From contig JAHEJM010000019.1 in NCBI GenBank assembly GCA_024638815.1, positions 1-46,347 of the forward strand: a stretch of DNA of 46,347 bases, in the 5' to 3' direction. A program made the translations under genes and the position numbers. Below the pieces are notes generated by a model. That model did no database searches. It saw nothing but the letters and a program-made list of their open reading frames with translations, and was not told where the DNA came from. Origin of the DNA: Acidimicrobiales bacterium (GTDB taxonomy: Bacteria; Actinomycetota; Acidimicrobiia; Acidimicrobiales; SZUA-35). Positions 1 through 8,543 of the stretch are shown one piece after another. Position 1 is the stretch's first letter, and the number at the start of each line of letters is the position of its first letter.

Positions 1-84
1 ATCGACCGAGACTACGAACAACTCCGCATCGGCATGCACAAACTCCTCGACGACCTGGCCATCACCACACCCGCTGCGGCATAA
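1..84 (+). CDS. C-terminal end of an unidentified protein (partial)
   Basis: The first 27 codons read in frame 1 without interruption and end at a TAA stop. The start lies outside the window. The fragment is acidic and helical-looking, with residues such as RDYEQLRIGMHKLLDDL, and carries no motif I recognise. It runs towards hypB and ends 33 bases before the hypB stop, so the two genes converge. It might belong to a hydrogenase-related operon on the left, but nothing in the fragment shows this. The reading frame itself is only moderately supported because it is so short. Confidence 0.45.
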   Translation: MDRDYEQLRIGMHKLLDDLAITTPAAA

Positions 85-117
85 CCAACACCGTTGGGGA
101 TACGTTGAGGCAAGCGC

Positions 118-927
118 CTAGGTACCGGGCGAGGCGTTGGCAACCGACCGAAGCCAGTCGAGCCACAGGTCGAGGCCCGCACCGGTCTCGGCGCAGACCT
201 CGATCACGGCGACTCCGGGATTGACGGCATCGAGGCTGGATCGAAATGCATGGAGATCGAACCGAAGGTGGGGTAGCAGGTCGATCTTGTTGACCACCAC
301 CACGTCGACGGCTCGGAACATGGCCGGATACTTGAGCGGTTTCTCCTCCCCCTCGGTGATGGCGTAGACCATGGCCCTGGCGTCCTGGCCGACGTCGAAT
401 TCAGCTGGGCAGACCAGGTTGCCAACGTTCTCGATGATGATCAGGTCAAGGGCATCGAGATCGAGCCGCCCGAGCCCGGCCCTGACCATGGTGGCGTCCA
501 GATGACATTCGCCTCCGAAGCCGGCGTCGGTGTTGACCAGCGCCACCTGGGCGCCGAGATCGCTCAGTTGATCGGCATCGAGGCTGGTGGCGATGTCGCC
601 CTCGACGATTCCGATGCGGTACTCCTCAGCCAGGGCGGGGATCGTCCTGGTCAGCAGGGTGGTCTTGCCCGCCCCCGGCGACGACATGAGGTTGACGGTC
701 CGGATGCCGCGTCGAGCCAGATCGGTCCGGTTGGCCGCCGCCGTTCGATCGTTCTCGCCCAGTATCTGCTCCAGCACCATGATTCGCTCGGTGCCGGTCT
801 CGTAGCCGGAATGGTCGCCGACATCCCGCCCACTCCGGTTCCGGGGGCGGGTGTGGTGGTGCCCATCGTGCCCGTGCTCGTCGTGGTTGTGCACCGTACC
901 GTCGGCGTGTCGATGAAATCGGCCCAC
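118..927 (-). CDS. hypB: Hydrogenase nickel-insertion GTPase HypB
   Basis: HypB is the GTPase that, with HypA, delivers nickel to the large-subunit precursor of [NiFe]-hydrogenases in the cytoplasm. The 269-residue product opens with a histidine-rich tail (residues 5-25, e.g. HNHDEHGHDGHHH) typical of nickel-storing HypB proteins. The P-loop SPGAGKTT lies at about residues 83-90. The metal-binding motif GGECHLDA, the switch segment ENVGNLVCPAEFD, PLKYPAMF and the guanine-specificity motif NKID follow in the family order. The longer NTDAGFGGECHLDA form differs from the shorter NTGKGCHLDA form of E. coli HypB; I believe it is common in actinobacteria. The GTG start shares one base with the hypA stop, so the pair is translationally coupled. 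Confidence 0.96.
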   Translation of the reverse strand: MGRFHRHADGTVHNHDEHGHDGHHHTRPRNRSGRDVGDHSGYETGTERIMVLEQILGENDRTAAANRTDLARRGIRTVNLMSSPGAGKTTLLTRTIPALAEEYRIGIVEGDIATSLDADQLSDLGAQVALVNTDAGFGGECHLDATMVRAGLGRLDLDALDLIIIENVGNLVCPAEFDVGQDARAMVYAITEGEEKPLKYPAMFRAVDVVVVNKIDLLPHLRFDLHAFRSSLDAVNPGVAVIEVCAETGAGLDLWLDWLRSVANASPGT

Positions 928-1307
928 TAGGGGTTCTCCTCGAATGTCCCAGCGGTTTCGGGGTCGGTGGAGCCGGTGGCCAGGTCGAAGGACTCGATCA
1001 CGAACTCCTCACCGCTTTTCAACACTACGTCGATCGATTGGCAGCTTCCACACCGCAGGATGGGGTGGGCCAACGTGGTCGTGGCCCCGCACTGGCGGCA
1101 GGACACGGTGGCCGGGACGTGGTCGACGTGGAGTTCACAGCCCTCGAAGTCGGTTCCCGCCGTCCGGGCCTGCCAACAGAATTGCAGCGTGTCGGGTACG
1201 ACCTGACGAAAGTGGCCGATTGTGAGGTTGACACTGCGGACCGGTCGGCCATCGGCGTGGCCGGCCACTGTCTCCATGATGGCTCCGCACAACGAGAGTT
1301 CGTGCAT
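927..1307 (-). CDS. hypA: Hydrogenase maturation nickel metallochaperone HypA
   Basis: HypA binds nickel through its N-terminal Met-His-Glu and passes it to the hydrogenase precursor together with HypB. The 126-residue protein starts MHELSLC, which fixes the start at the ATG at 1307; a longer frame reaching 1352 would bury this essential N-terminus. The structural zinc site is visible as two CxxC pairs, CRQC and CGSC, in the C-terminal half, with the usual spacing. The usual family length is 113-120 residues, and here an acidic tail follows the ...VIESFDLA segment. The gene is first in a leftward hypA-hypB pair and faces away from the flavin monooxygenase at 1397, leaving about 90 bases for two promoters. 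Confidence 0.95.
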   Translation of the reverse strand: MHELSLCGAIMETVAGHADGRPVRSVNLTIGHFRQVVPDTLQFCWQARTAGTDFEGCELHVDHVPATVSCRQCGATTTLAHPILRCGSCQSIDVVLKSGEEFVIESFDLATGSTDPETAGTFEENP

Positions 1308-1335
1308 TTCTTGGAGCCTACTGGCGCTCGCAGAG

Positions 1336-1366
1336 TTGCATTCGGTGTCCACTGCCGGTGTAGCGT
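1336..1366 (+). promoter_or_regulatory. Possible promoter of the flavin monooxygenase and downstream hyp genes
   Basis: In the short divergent gap there is a TTGCAT hexamer at 1336-1341 and a TAGCGT hexamer at 1361-1366, separated by 19 bases. The GTG start at 1397 lies about 30 bases further on. The spacing is one or two bases longer than ideal. This is a pattern match only and could be fortuitous. Confidence 0.3.
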
Positions 1367-1396
1367 GGTCCCAGCCTGCTCACCAGGGGTTCGGCC

Positions 1397-3418
1397 GTGG
1401 AGTTTCATCTCAATGGATTCAGGCCGGGGGATCCGGCCATCGTCGATCCGGAGGCGGCATTGCCGCCTCCGGCGGGTCGACGTCGCCTTCCCGCCGACGT
1501 CGATGTGTTGATCGTCGGCTGCGGACCGACGGGCCTGACCCTGGCGTCCCAACTGTCGGTCTTCCCGACTCTCTCGGTGTGCATCGTCGACCTCAAGGAT
1601 GGGCCCCTTCGCCTGGGTCAGGCCGACGGGATCGCCTGCCGAAGCATGGAGATGTTCAACGCCTTCGGGTTTGCCGACAAGGTGATGAAGGAGGCGTACT
1701 GGGTCAACGAGACCGTCTTCTGGAAGCCGAATCCCGAGGCCCCTGATCGGATCTGTCGTAGTGACCGCATTCAGGATGTCGAGGATGGACTGTCCGAGTT
1801 CCCCCATGTGATTCTGAACCAGGCCAGGGTCCATGACTTCTTCCTCCGATTCATGGCCGACGGCCCGAGCGCCCTGAGCCCCGACTATGGCCGACGCCTC
1901 ATCGGGCTGGAACGCCCCGACGACCCGGCGGTGCCGATCACGGCCCGATTCGAGCGCACCGACGACGCCCACCCCGGTGAGATCGAGACGATGCGGGCCC
2001 GCTATGTGGTCGGCTGTGACGGGGCTCGAAGCACCGTTCGGAGATCCATCGGTCGGATCTTGACCGGCGACACCGCCAACCAGGCGTGGGGGGTGATGGA
2101 CGTGTTGGCCGTCACCGACTTCCCCGACATCCGGTTCAAGTGCCTGGTGTATTCGGCCAACCACGGAAACATGGTGATCATCCCCCGCGAGGGCGGCTAT
2201 CTCGTCCGTTTGTACATCGAGCTGGACAAGCTCGGTGAGAGGGAACGGGCGGCCGACCGCAACATCACCATCGAGCGGCTGGTGGTCGAGGCCAACCGCA
2301 TTCTTGCCCCCTACGCCGTCGAGGTTCATGAGGTGGCGTGGTGGTCGGTGTACGAGATCGGACAGCGCCTGACCGACAAGTTCGACGACGTACCCGCCGC
2401 CGAGACCGACACCCGGTTGCCCCGGGTGTTCATCGCCGGCGACGCCTGCCACACCCATAGTCCAAAGGCCGGTCAAGGCATGAACGTGTCGATGCGGGAT
2501 GGCTTCAACCTGGGTTGGAAACTGGCGTCGGTGCTGACCGGCCGGTCCAGGCCCGAGTTGCTGCACACCTACTCGGCCGAGCGACGGGCCGTGGCCGGGG
2601 AGCTGATCGATTTCGACCGCGAACTGGCCCGACTGTTCAGCGCCCGGCCAAGGACCTCCGACGACGACGAGGGCGGTGTCGATCCGGGCGAGTTCCAACG
2701 GTACTTCCAGCAGCACGGGCGGTTCACGGCGGGTGTGGCCACCCGATACGAGCCGTCCATGGTGACCGGCGACGGTTTGCATCAATCGTTGGCCCGGGGG
2801 TTTGTCATCGGCACCCGATTCCATTCCGCTCCCGTGGTTCGGCTGGCCGACGCCAAACCGATGCACCTGGGGCACACCGTGACCGCCGATGGTCGGTGGC
2901 GCCTTTTCCTGTTTGCCGATCGTGCCCTACCGGACGAAGCCGGCTCCCGGCTGGCGATGTTGTGCCGTCTTCTCACCGACGATCCGTCGTCACCCGTCGT
3001 GCGGTTCACGCCGGCCGGGGCCGATGTCGACGCCGTCATCGATGTGAGAGCCGTGATCCAGCAGAGCCACCGGGAGCTGGTCATCGGTGAGGTTCCTCCG
3101 TTGTTGCGGCCGACCAAGGGTCGATACGGCCTGATCGATTACCACAAGGTCTTCTGCCCCGACGTCAAGGACGGCCTCGACATCTTCGACCACCGGCAAC
3201 TCGACAGGGAGTCGGGGGCTACCGTGATCGTGCGTCCCGACCAACACGTGGCCCATGTCCTGCCACTCGACGGTTTTCATGAGCTTGCCCACTTCTTCGA
3301 GCGGTTCATGGTGCCGGCCCGTCGTGCCATCACGACCGCAGGGTCCGAGACCAGTGGTTCACGGAGCGCCATCCGGGACGACGAGAACAAGGCCGTCCGG
3401 TTGGATTTCGGCCCCTAA
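1397..3418 (+). CDS. FAD-dependent aromatic hydroxylase (phenol 2-monooxygenase / 3-hydroxybenzoate 4-monooxygenase type)
   Basis: This looks like a class A flavoprotein monooxygenase that inserts one oxygen atom into a phenolic ring using NAD(P)H and O2. The 673-residue product has the dinucleotide-binding motif VGCGPTGLTLA at about residues 40-50. The second FAD/NADPH motif GCDGARSTVRRSIG comes mid-protein, and the ribityl-binding GD motif FIAGDACHTHSPKAGQGMN lies near residue 347. A C-terminal thioredoxin-like domain of the phenol hydroxylase family completes it, which explains the long length compared with the usual 390-400 residues of PobA-type enzymes. Translation starts at GTG 1397. 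The gene sits between divergent hypAB and hypFCDE, an odd place for a catabolic enzyme. The substrate is unknown. Confidence 0.85.
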   Translation: MEFHLNGFRPGDPAIVDPEAALPPPAGRRRLPADVDVLIVGCGPTGLTLASQLSVFPTLSVCIVDLKDGPLRLGQADGIACRSMEMFNAFGFADKVMKEAYWVNETVFWKPNPEAPDRICRSDRIQDVEDGLSEFPHVILNQARVHDFFLRFMADGPSALSPDYGRRLIGLERPDDPAVPITARFERTDDAHPGEIETMRARYVVGCDGARSTVRRSIGRILTGDTANQAWGVMDVLAVTDFPDIRFKCLVYSANHGNMVIIPREGGYLVRLYIELDKLGERERAADRNITIERLVVEANRILAPYAVEVHEVAWWSVYEIGQRLTDKFDDVPAAETDTRLPRVFIAGDACHTHSPKAGQGMNVSMRDGFNLGWKLASVLTGRSRPELLHTYSAERRAVAGELIDFDRELARLFSARPRTSDDDEGGVDPGEFQRYFQQHGRFTAGVATRYEPSMVTGDGLHQSLARGFVIGTRFHSAPVVRLADAKPMHLGHTVTADGRWRLFLFADRALPDEAGSRLAMLCRLLTDDPSSPVVRFTPAGADVDAVIDVRAVIQQSHRELVIGEVPPLLRPTKGRYGLIDYHKVFCPDVKDGLDIFDHRQLDRESGATVIVRPDQHVAHVLPLDGFHELAHFFERFMVPARRAITTAGSETSGSRSAIRDDENKAVRLDFGP

Positions 3419-3483
3419 CCGGTGGGAGGCTGCTGGCAACGACCGGGTCATCGTCTGCGTGTGCAATCGGCTTGAGGCCTACG

Positions 3484-5988
3484 ATGGTCGATGAATCGAT
3501 GGAATCGCCACGACAACGACCAGTGGGGTCACCGAGAATGGTCCGGGAGCGCATCGAGGTAACCGGCGTCGTCCAGGGGGTGGGCTTCCGTCCCTTTGTC
3601 TATCGCCTGGCCACCGAACTGGGTTTGTCCGGTCTTGTCGGCAACGATTCGGCCCGGGTCTTCATCGAGATCGCAGGTTCGCCCGGGGCGGTCGATCGTT
3701 TCGGGCGACGCCTGGTCGACGAGGCCCCGCCGCTGGCCCGGATCGCCGAGGTTCATCGCTCACCGTTGGCCGCCCCCGAGCCTGCCGCCGAGCCGGTGTT
3801 CCGCATCGTGGCCAGCACGGCCACCGACGGGGCCAGGACGCTGGTGCCGCCCGACAACGCGGTCTGTGCCGAGTGTGTGGCCGAGCTGTTCGATCCGGCC
3901 GACCGCCGCCACCGGCACCCGTTCATCACCTGCACCAATTGCGGTCCCCGCTTCACCATCATCACCGACCTGCCCTATGACCGACCGGTCACCACCATGG
4001 CCGGTTTCGAACTGTGTGACGCCTGCCGGTCCGAGTACACCGACCCCGGCGACCGTCGCTACCACGCCCAACCCATCAGCTGCCACGATTGTGGCCCGAG
4101 GCTGTGGTTCGAAGACCGGCGCTCGGGTCGGTCCGACGCCGGTGAGGTGGATCCGATAGGGGCCGCGGCGGCGATGCTGATCGACGGCGGCATCGTGGCC
4201 ATCAAGGGCCTGGGGGGCTACCACCTGGCCTGTGACGCCACCGACGCCGAGGCGGTGGGCGAGCTGCGCCGCCGCAAGCACCGACCCGACAAACCGTTGG
4301 CGGTCATGGTGGCCGATCTCGATCGGGGCCGTCGGCTGGCCGCCATCGGCCGCTCCGAGGCCGACCTGCTGGCCTCCCCGGCGGCCCCGGTGGTGTTGCT
4401 CCGTTCTGTGCCCGATTCGCCCCTGGTGGCCGATGTGGCTCCCGGCAACCCATTGGTCGGCCTGATGTTGCCCTATACCCCGGTGCATCATCTGTTGATG
4501 ACCGAGGTCGGGCGTCCGCTGGTGATGACCAGCGCCAATGTCTCCGGCGAGCCCCTGGCCGGCGACCGGGCCGGGATCGACGCTTTGATCACCCTCTATG
4601 ACGGGCTGCTCGATCACGATCGTGCCATCGCCTCGCCCTGCGACGACTCGGTGGTTCGGGTCATGGGTGATCGGCTGCTGCCGGTCCGCCGGGCCCGGGG
4701 TTACGCCCCCATCCCGGTGACCCTAGCCGAGAACCTGTCCGACGGGCCGCCACTGCTGGCCGTGGGCGCCGAGCTGAAGAACACCTTCTGCCTGGCCGTC
4801 GGGGGGCGGGCCTGGGTCAGCCAGCACCTGGGCGACATGGAGAACCTGGCCACCGTCCAGGCCCTGGAGACCACGGTCGATCGGTTCACGCGCCTTTACG
4901 ACGTGACCCCCGGACTGTTGGTGGCCGACGCCCATCCCGGGTACCTGTCGTCGGGCTGGGCTCGGCGGCGACCCGAGCCGCTGGTCGAGATCCAGCACCA
5001 TCGGGCCCATGTCGCCGCGGTGGCGGCCGAGGCCGGCCTGGCCCCGTCGACCGTCGTGATCGGGTTCGCCTTCGACGGCACCGGCTATGGCGACGACGGC
5101 GCCATCTGGGGTGGTGAAGTGTTCTTTGGCCCGGTGTCCGATCTGACCCGGGTCGCCCACCTGGCCCCGATCCCGTTGCCCGGCGGCGATGCCGCCATCG
5201 CCAACCCGTGGCGGGTGGCTCTGGCCCACCTGCACGCCGCCGGCCTCGATTGGGCCGGCACCCGGCCCGCCGAGTGGGCCGAGCCGGACGAGGTTGCATT
5301 GCTCCGGGCCCAACTGGCCGGCAACGTGGCCTGCCTACCGACCACCAGCATGGGTCGACTGTTCGACGCCGTGTCGTCCCTGGTCGGCCTGCGCCACACC
5401 ATCAGCTACGAGGCCCAGGCCGCCATCGAGCTGGAGATCGCCGCGGCCGAAGCATCAGAAGCTGGGGTCGCCGCCACTCCCGAGGAGGTGACCGACGGTG
5501 TCGGCCGCCGGTACCGCTTCGGGCTGGGGCGGGCCGGAGTCGATGAGCCGATCGTGATCGATCCCGCTCCGGTGCTGTCGGCCGTGCTGGCCGACCTCGA
5601 CCGTGGCGAGGTGGTCGGCCCGATTGCGTGGCGTTTTCACCGGGCGGTGGCCGATGTGGTGGCCACCGTGGCCGAGACGCTGCTGGCGGAGCCCGCACCG
5701 GCTGAGAACGAGGCCGTTGCCGTCGCCCTCTCCGGTGGTGTGTTCCAGAACGTGCTGGCCACTGCGCTGTGTCTGGATGCTCTGGGTGGCGTGGTCGACC
5801 GTTCCGGCCGCAACATCGAGCTCTTGACCCACCATGCGGTGCCGCCCAATGATGGAGGTCTGGCCCTTGGTCAGGCCTATCTTGGATTGCACCGGACCCT
5901 CGTCGAGGCCGACCTCGAGCATCAGCAGAAGAACCAGGAGCACTGGCATGTGTCTGGCAGTACCGGGAAAGATCGTGGAGATCCGTGA
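3484..5988 (+). CDS. hypF: Carbamoyltransferase HypF (hydrogenase cyanide-ligand synthesis)
   Basis: HypF takes the carbamoyl group of carbamoyl phosphate and, with HypE, makes the cyanide ligands of the [NiFe] centre. All four domains are visible. The acylphosphatase-like domain (about residues 19-105) holds GVVQGVGFRPFVYRLA. Two zinc fingers follow (CAEC/CTNCGPRF and CDAC/CHDCGPRL, about residues 127-205), then a YrdC-like domain with SANVSGEPLA. The Kae1-like domain holds the HHRAH motif near residue 505 and ALSGGVFQNV. I chose ATG 3484 because GAGG lies six bases upstream; ATG 3538 (MVRERIEV) is an alternative that starts closer to the conserved domain. At 834 residues it is slightly long. 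Its 3' end overlaps hypC by 41 bases in another frame. Confidence 0.95.
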   Translation: MVDESMESPRQRPVGSPRMVRERIEVTGVVQGVGFRPFVYRLATELGLSGLVGNDSARVFIEIAGSPGAVDRFGRRLVDEAPPLARIAEVHRSPLAAPEPAAEPVFRIVASTATDGARTLVPPDNAVCAECVAELFDPADRRHRHPFITCTNCGPRFTIITDLPYDRPVTTMAGFELCDACRSEYTDPGDRRYHAQPISCHDCGPRLWFEDRRSGRSDAGEVDPIGAAAAMLIDGGIVAIKGLGGYHLACDATDAEAVGELRRRKHRPDKPLAVMVADLDRGRRLAAIGRSEADLLASPAAPVVLLRSVPDSPLVADVAPGNPLVGLMLPYTPVHHLLMTEVGRPLVMTSANVSGEPLAGDRAGIDALITLYDGLLDHDRAIASPCDDSVVRVMGDRLLPVRRARGYAPIPVTLAENLSDGPPLLAVGAELKNTFCLAVGGRAWVSQHLGDMENLATVQALETTVDRFTRLYDVTPGLLVADAHPGYLSSGWARRRPEPLVEIQHHRAHVAAVAAEAGLAPSTVVIGFAFDGTGYGDDGAIWGGEVFFGPVSDLTRVAHLAPIPLPGGDAAIANPWRVALAHLHAAGLDWAGTRPAEWAEPDEVALLRAQLAGNVACLPTTSMGRLFDAVSSLVGLRHTISYEAQAAIELEIAAAEASEAGVAATPEEVTDGVGRRYRFGLGRAGVDEPIVIDPAPVLSAVLADLDRGEVVGPIAWRFHRAVADVVATVAETLLAEPAPAENEAVAVALSGGVFQNVLATALCLDALGGVVDRSGRNIELLTHHAVPPNDGGLALGQAYLGLHRTLVEADLEHQQKNQEHWHVSGSTGKDRGDP

Positions 5989-6241
5989 CGAGCGGGGTAC
6001 CAGGATGGCCACCATCGACTTCGACGGCATCCACAAGGACATCTGCCTCGCCTACCTGCCCGAAATCGAGGTCGGCGACTATGCCATCGTCCACGTCGGC
6101 TTCGCCATCTCCCAGGTCGACGAGGTTTCGGCCCTGGAGACCCTGGCCATGTTCAGAGAACTCGGCATCCTGGATGAGGAACTGGGACCGGAACCGGCGT
6201 CGACCGAGCCGGCGGCCGGTGAGGGAGCGGGCGGAGGATGA
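5948..6241 (+). CDS. hypC: Hydrogenase maturation chaperone HypC
   Basis: HypC is the small chaperone that carries the Fe(CN)2CO group with HypD and docks on the hydrogenase large-subunit precursor. The 97-residue protein begins [12 protein letters not shown], with the indispensable cysteine at position 2, which decides the start at ATG 5948. The motif [17 protein letters not shown] is also typical. After it comes a low-complexity acidic and alanine-rich tail ([16 protein letters not shown]) longer than in most homologues. The start lies inside the end of hypF and the stop overlaps the hypD start (ATGA), indicating coupled translation of hypF-C-D. Confidence 0.95.
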   Translation: MCLAVPGKIVEIRDERGTRMATIDFDGIHKDICLAYLPEIEVGDYAIVHVGFAISQVDEVSALETLAMFRELGILDEELGPEPASTEPAAGEGAGGG

Positions 6242-7371
6242 AGTATCTCGACGAGTTCCGGGATCCGGCCCTGGCCCGAAACCTGCTGGCCCGTATCAAC
6301 CGGCTGGTGGCCGACCGGTCGGCCGATGAGCCGCCGCTGGCCATCATGGAGGTGTGCGGGGGCCAGACCCATGCCATCATCCGCAACGGCATCGACCAAC
6401 TCCTGCCCGACGCCATCGAGCTGATCCACGGTCCGGGATGCCCGGTCTGCGTCACCCCGTTGAACATCATCGACAAGGCGTTGGCCATCGCCGCCCGACC
6501 GGACGTGGTCTTCTGCTCGTTCGGCGACATGCTCCGGGTGCCCGGCACCGGCCGTGATCTTAACTCGGTTCGCAGCGAGGGCGGCGATGTTCGCATCGTC
6601 TATTCGCCCCTCGACGCGGTCAATCTGGCCGAGGACAACCCCGACCGCCAGGTGGTGTTCTTCGCCATCGGGTTCGAGACCACGGCCCCGGCCAACGCCA
6701 TGGCCGTGCACCAGGCTCGGGCCCTGGGGCTCGACAACTTCTCAGTCCTGGTCAGCCATGTGCTGGTTCCCCCCGCCATCGAGGCCATCGCCTCGTCACC
6801 CACCAGCCGGGTCGACGGATTCCTGGCTGCCGGCCATGTCTGTTCGGTCATGGGGACCCGGCAGTACGGACCGCTGGTCGAGCGGTTCGGTCTGCCCATC
6901 GTGGTCACCGGGTTCGAACCGCTCGATGTGCTGGAGGGCATCCGGCGGGCGACGGCCCAACTGGTCGAGGGGCGGGCCGAGCTGGACAACGCCTACCCCC
7001 GGGTGGTCAGCGAGCCGGGCAATGTGCCGGCCCAGCAGATGGTGAACGACGTGTTCACCGTCTGCGACCGCCAATGGCGGGGCATCGGCATGATCCCGGC
7101 CAGTGGATGGTGCCTGTCCGATCGCTATGCCGAGTTCGACGCCGAAACCCGGTTCGAGGTCGGCACCATCGACACCCCGGAGTCGGCCGTCTGCCGTAGC
7201 GGCGAGGTGCTACAGGGCCTGATCAAGCCCAACCAGTGCGAGGCCTTCGGCGGCCAGTGCACGCCGAGGACGCCGCTGGGGGCGACCATGGTCTCCAGTG
7301 AGGGAGCGTGTGCCGCCTACTACCAGTACCGGCGGCTCGACGGCTCCCCGGCCGAGGTCGGCGTTGGCTGA
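6238..7371 (+). CDS. hypD: Hydrogenase maturation protein HypD (Fe-S scaffold)
   Basis: HypD is the [4Fe-4S] scaffold on which the Fe(CN)2CO group is assembled with HypC and HypE. The 377-residue product shows the three catalytic-face cysteines expected of the family: C40 in [11 protein letters not shown], and C68 and C71 in [13 protein letters not shown]-terminal cysteine set follows ([23 protein letters not shown]) that fits the cluster ligands. [10 protein letters not shown] is a usual N-terminus. The gene starts on the ATGA overlap with hypC and runs into hypE. Confidence 0.96.
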   Translation: MKYLDEFRDPALARNLLARINRLVADRSADEPPLAIMEVCGGQTHAIIRNGIDQLLPDAIELIHGPGCPVCVTPLNIIDKALAIAARPDVVFCSFGDMLRVPGTGRDLNSVRSEGGDVRIVYSPLDAVNLAEDNPDRQVVFFAIGFETTAPANAMAVHQARALGLDNFSVLVSHVLVPPAIEAIASSPTSRVDGFLAAGHVCSVMGTRQYGPLVERFGLPIVVTGFEPLDVLEGIRRATAQLVEGRAELDNAYPRVVSEPGNVPAQQMVNDVFTVCDRQWRGIGMIPASGWCLSDRYAEFDAETRFEVGTIDTPESAVCRSGEVLQGLIKPNQCEAFGGQCTPRTPLGATMVSSEGACAAYYQYRRLDGSPAEVGVG

Positions 7372-8524
7372 GCCGGGCTCAGGAGCCGGGCCCGGAAACC
7401 AGCCCGTTGCCCCCGACTTCGCCAACTGGAGCTGCCCGTTGCCGCTGCGCAACCACGATCGCATCGTGATGGGTCACGGCGGTGGCGGGCGACTGTCGGC
7501 CGAGCTGATCGAGCACCTGTTCCTGCCCGCCTTCGTCTCCGGTGTCGACGATGGCGGCGACAAAGCCGGCGCCGGGCCCGTCGAGCTGCACGATGCGGCG
7601 GTGGTGTTGAGCGAGGGACTGGCCCCGGGGGAGCGGCTGGCCATCTCCACCGACTCCTACGTGGTGCGGCCCCTGTTCTTCCCCGGCGGCTGTATCGGCG
7701 ACCTGGCGGTCAACGGTACGGTCAACGACGTCTCGATGGCCGGGGCCCGACCGGTGGCTCTGAGCGCCGGATTCGTCCTGACCGAGGGGCTGGAGCTGGC
7801 GGTGCTGGGGCGGGTGGTCGAGTCCATGGGGGCGGCGGCACGATCGGCCGGAGTCCGGGTGGTCACCGGCGACACAAAGGTCATCGACCGGTTCATCGAC
7901 GGCTCACCATCGGCCGGTCGTGGTGACGAGGGTCTGTACATCAACACCACCGGAGTCGGGGTCATCCCGGCCGGTGTCGACATCCGCCCCACGAGGGCCG
8001 CTCCCGGTGATGCGGTCATCGTCAGTGGTCCCATCGGTCTTCACGGCGTGGCGGTGATGTCGCAACGGGAGGGGCTGGCCTTCGGCACCTCGTTGGCCAC
8101 CGACTCCGCCCCCCTCAACGGGCTGGTGGCGGCCATGGTCGAGGTGGCCGACATTCACATGCTGCGGGACCCGACCCGGGGTGGGGTGGCGGCGTCGCTG
8201 TGCGAGATCGCCGACACCGCCGGGGTCGGGATCGCCTATGAGGAGTCGTTGCTGCCGGTACCCGACGAGGTGGCCGCGGCCTGCTCGTTCCTCGGCCTCG
8301 ACCCGGTCAACGTGGCCAACGAGGGCCGTCTTCTGGCCATGGTGGCCGGGGCCGACGTCGACATCGTCCTGGCCGCCATGGCCGGCCACCCTCAAGGCCG
8401 GCAGGCCTGTGTGATCGGGCGGGTGGTCGAGGACCACCCCGGCATCGTGGTGGCCAAGACCCCGTTCGGTGCCACCAGGGTCGTTGATCTCCCTCTGGGT
8501 GAGCAGCTCCCCCGCATCTGCTGA
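7364..8524 (+). CDS. hypE: Carbamoyl-dehydratase HypE (hydrogenase maturation)
   Basis: HypE dehydrates the thiocarbamate on its own C-terminal cysteine to thiocyanate, supplying cyanide for the active-site iron. The protein belongs to the PurM/AIRS-like ATP-binding fold. Visible motifs are GHGGGGRLS near the N-terminus, [19 protein letters not shown] and [17 protein letters not shown]. The diagnostic C-terminus PRIC carries the acceptor cysteine as the last residue. The start is uncertain: TTG 7364, overlapping the hypD stop by eight bases, gives 386 residues with a roughly 25-residue Gly/Pro/Ala-rich lead-in; no ATG lies nearer than IVMGHGGGG. It ends the hyp run. Confidence 0.94.
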   Translation: MAEPGSGAGPGNQPVAPDFANWSCPLPLRNHDRIVMGHGGGGRLSAELIEHLFLPAFVSGVDDGGDKAGAGPVELHDAAVVLSEGLAPGERLAISTDSYVVRPLFFPGGCIGDLAVNGTVNDVSMAGARPVALSAGFVLTEGLELAVLGRVVESMGAAARSAGVRVVTGDTKVIDRFIDGSPSAGRGDEGLYINTTGVGVIPAGVDIRPTRAAPGDAVIVSGPIGLHGVAVMSQREGLAFGTSLATDSAPLNGLVAAMVEVADIHMLRDPTRGGVAASLCEIADTAGVGIAYEESLLPVPDEVAAACSFLGLDPVNVANEGRLLAMVAGADVDIVLAAMAGHPQGRQACVIGRVVEDHPGIVVAKTPFGATRVVDLPLGEQLPRIC

Positions 8525-8543
8525 GCCGTCGCCGGGAAACCCG

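Noticed and set aside
1-84. End of a transposase or other mobile-element gene at the left edge
   Set aside because: Only 27 codons are visible, with no catalytic motif or terminal inverted repeat to support it.
1025-2875. Very long leftward open frame opposite the flavin monooxygenase
   Set aside because: It is antisense to a gene with clear FAD motifs, and its translation is low-complexity and without any recognisable motif, as expected in GC-rich DNA.
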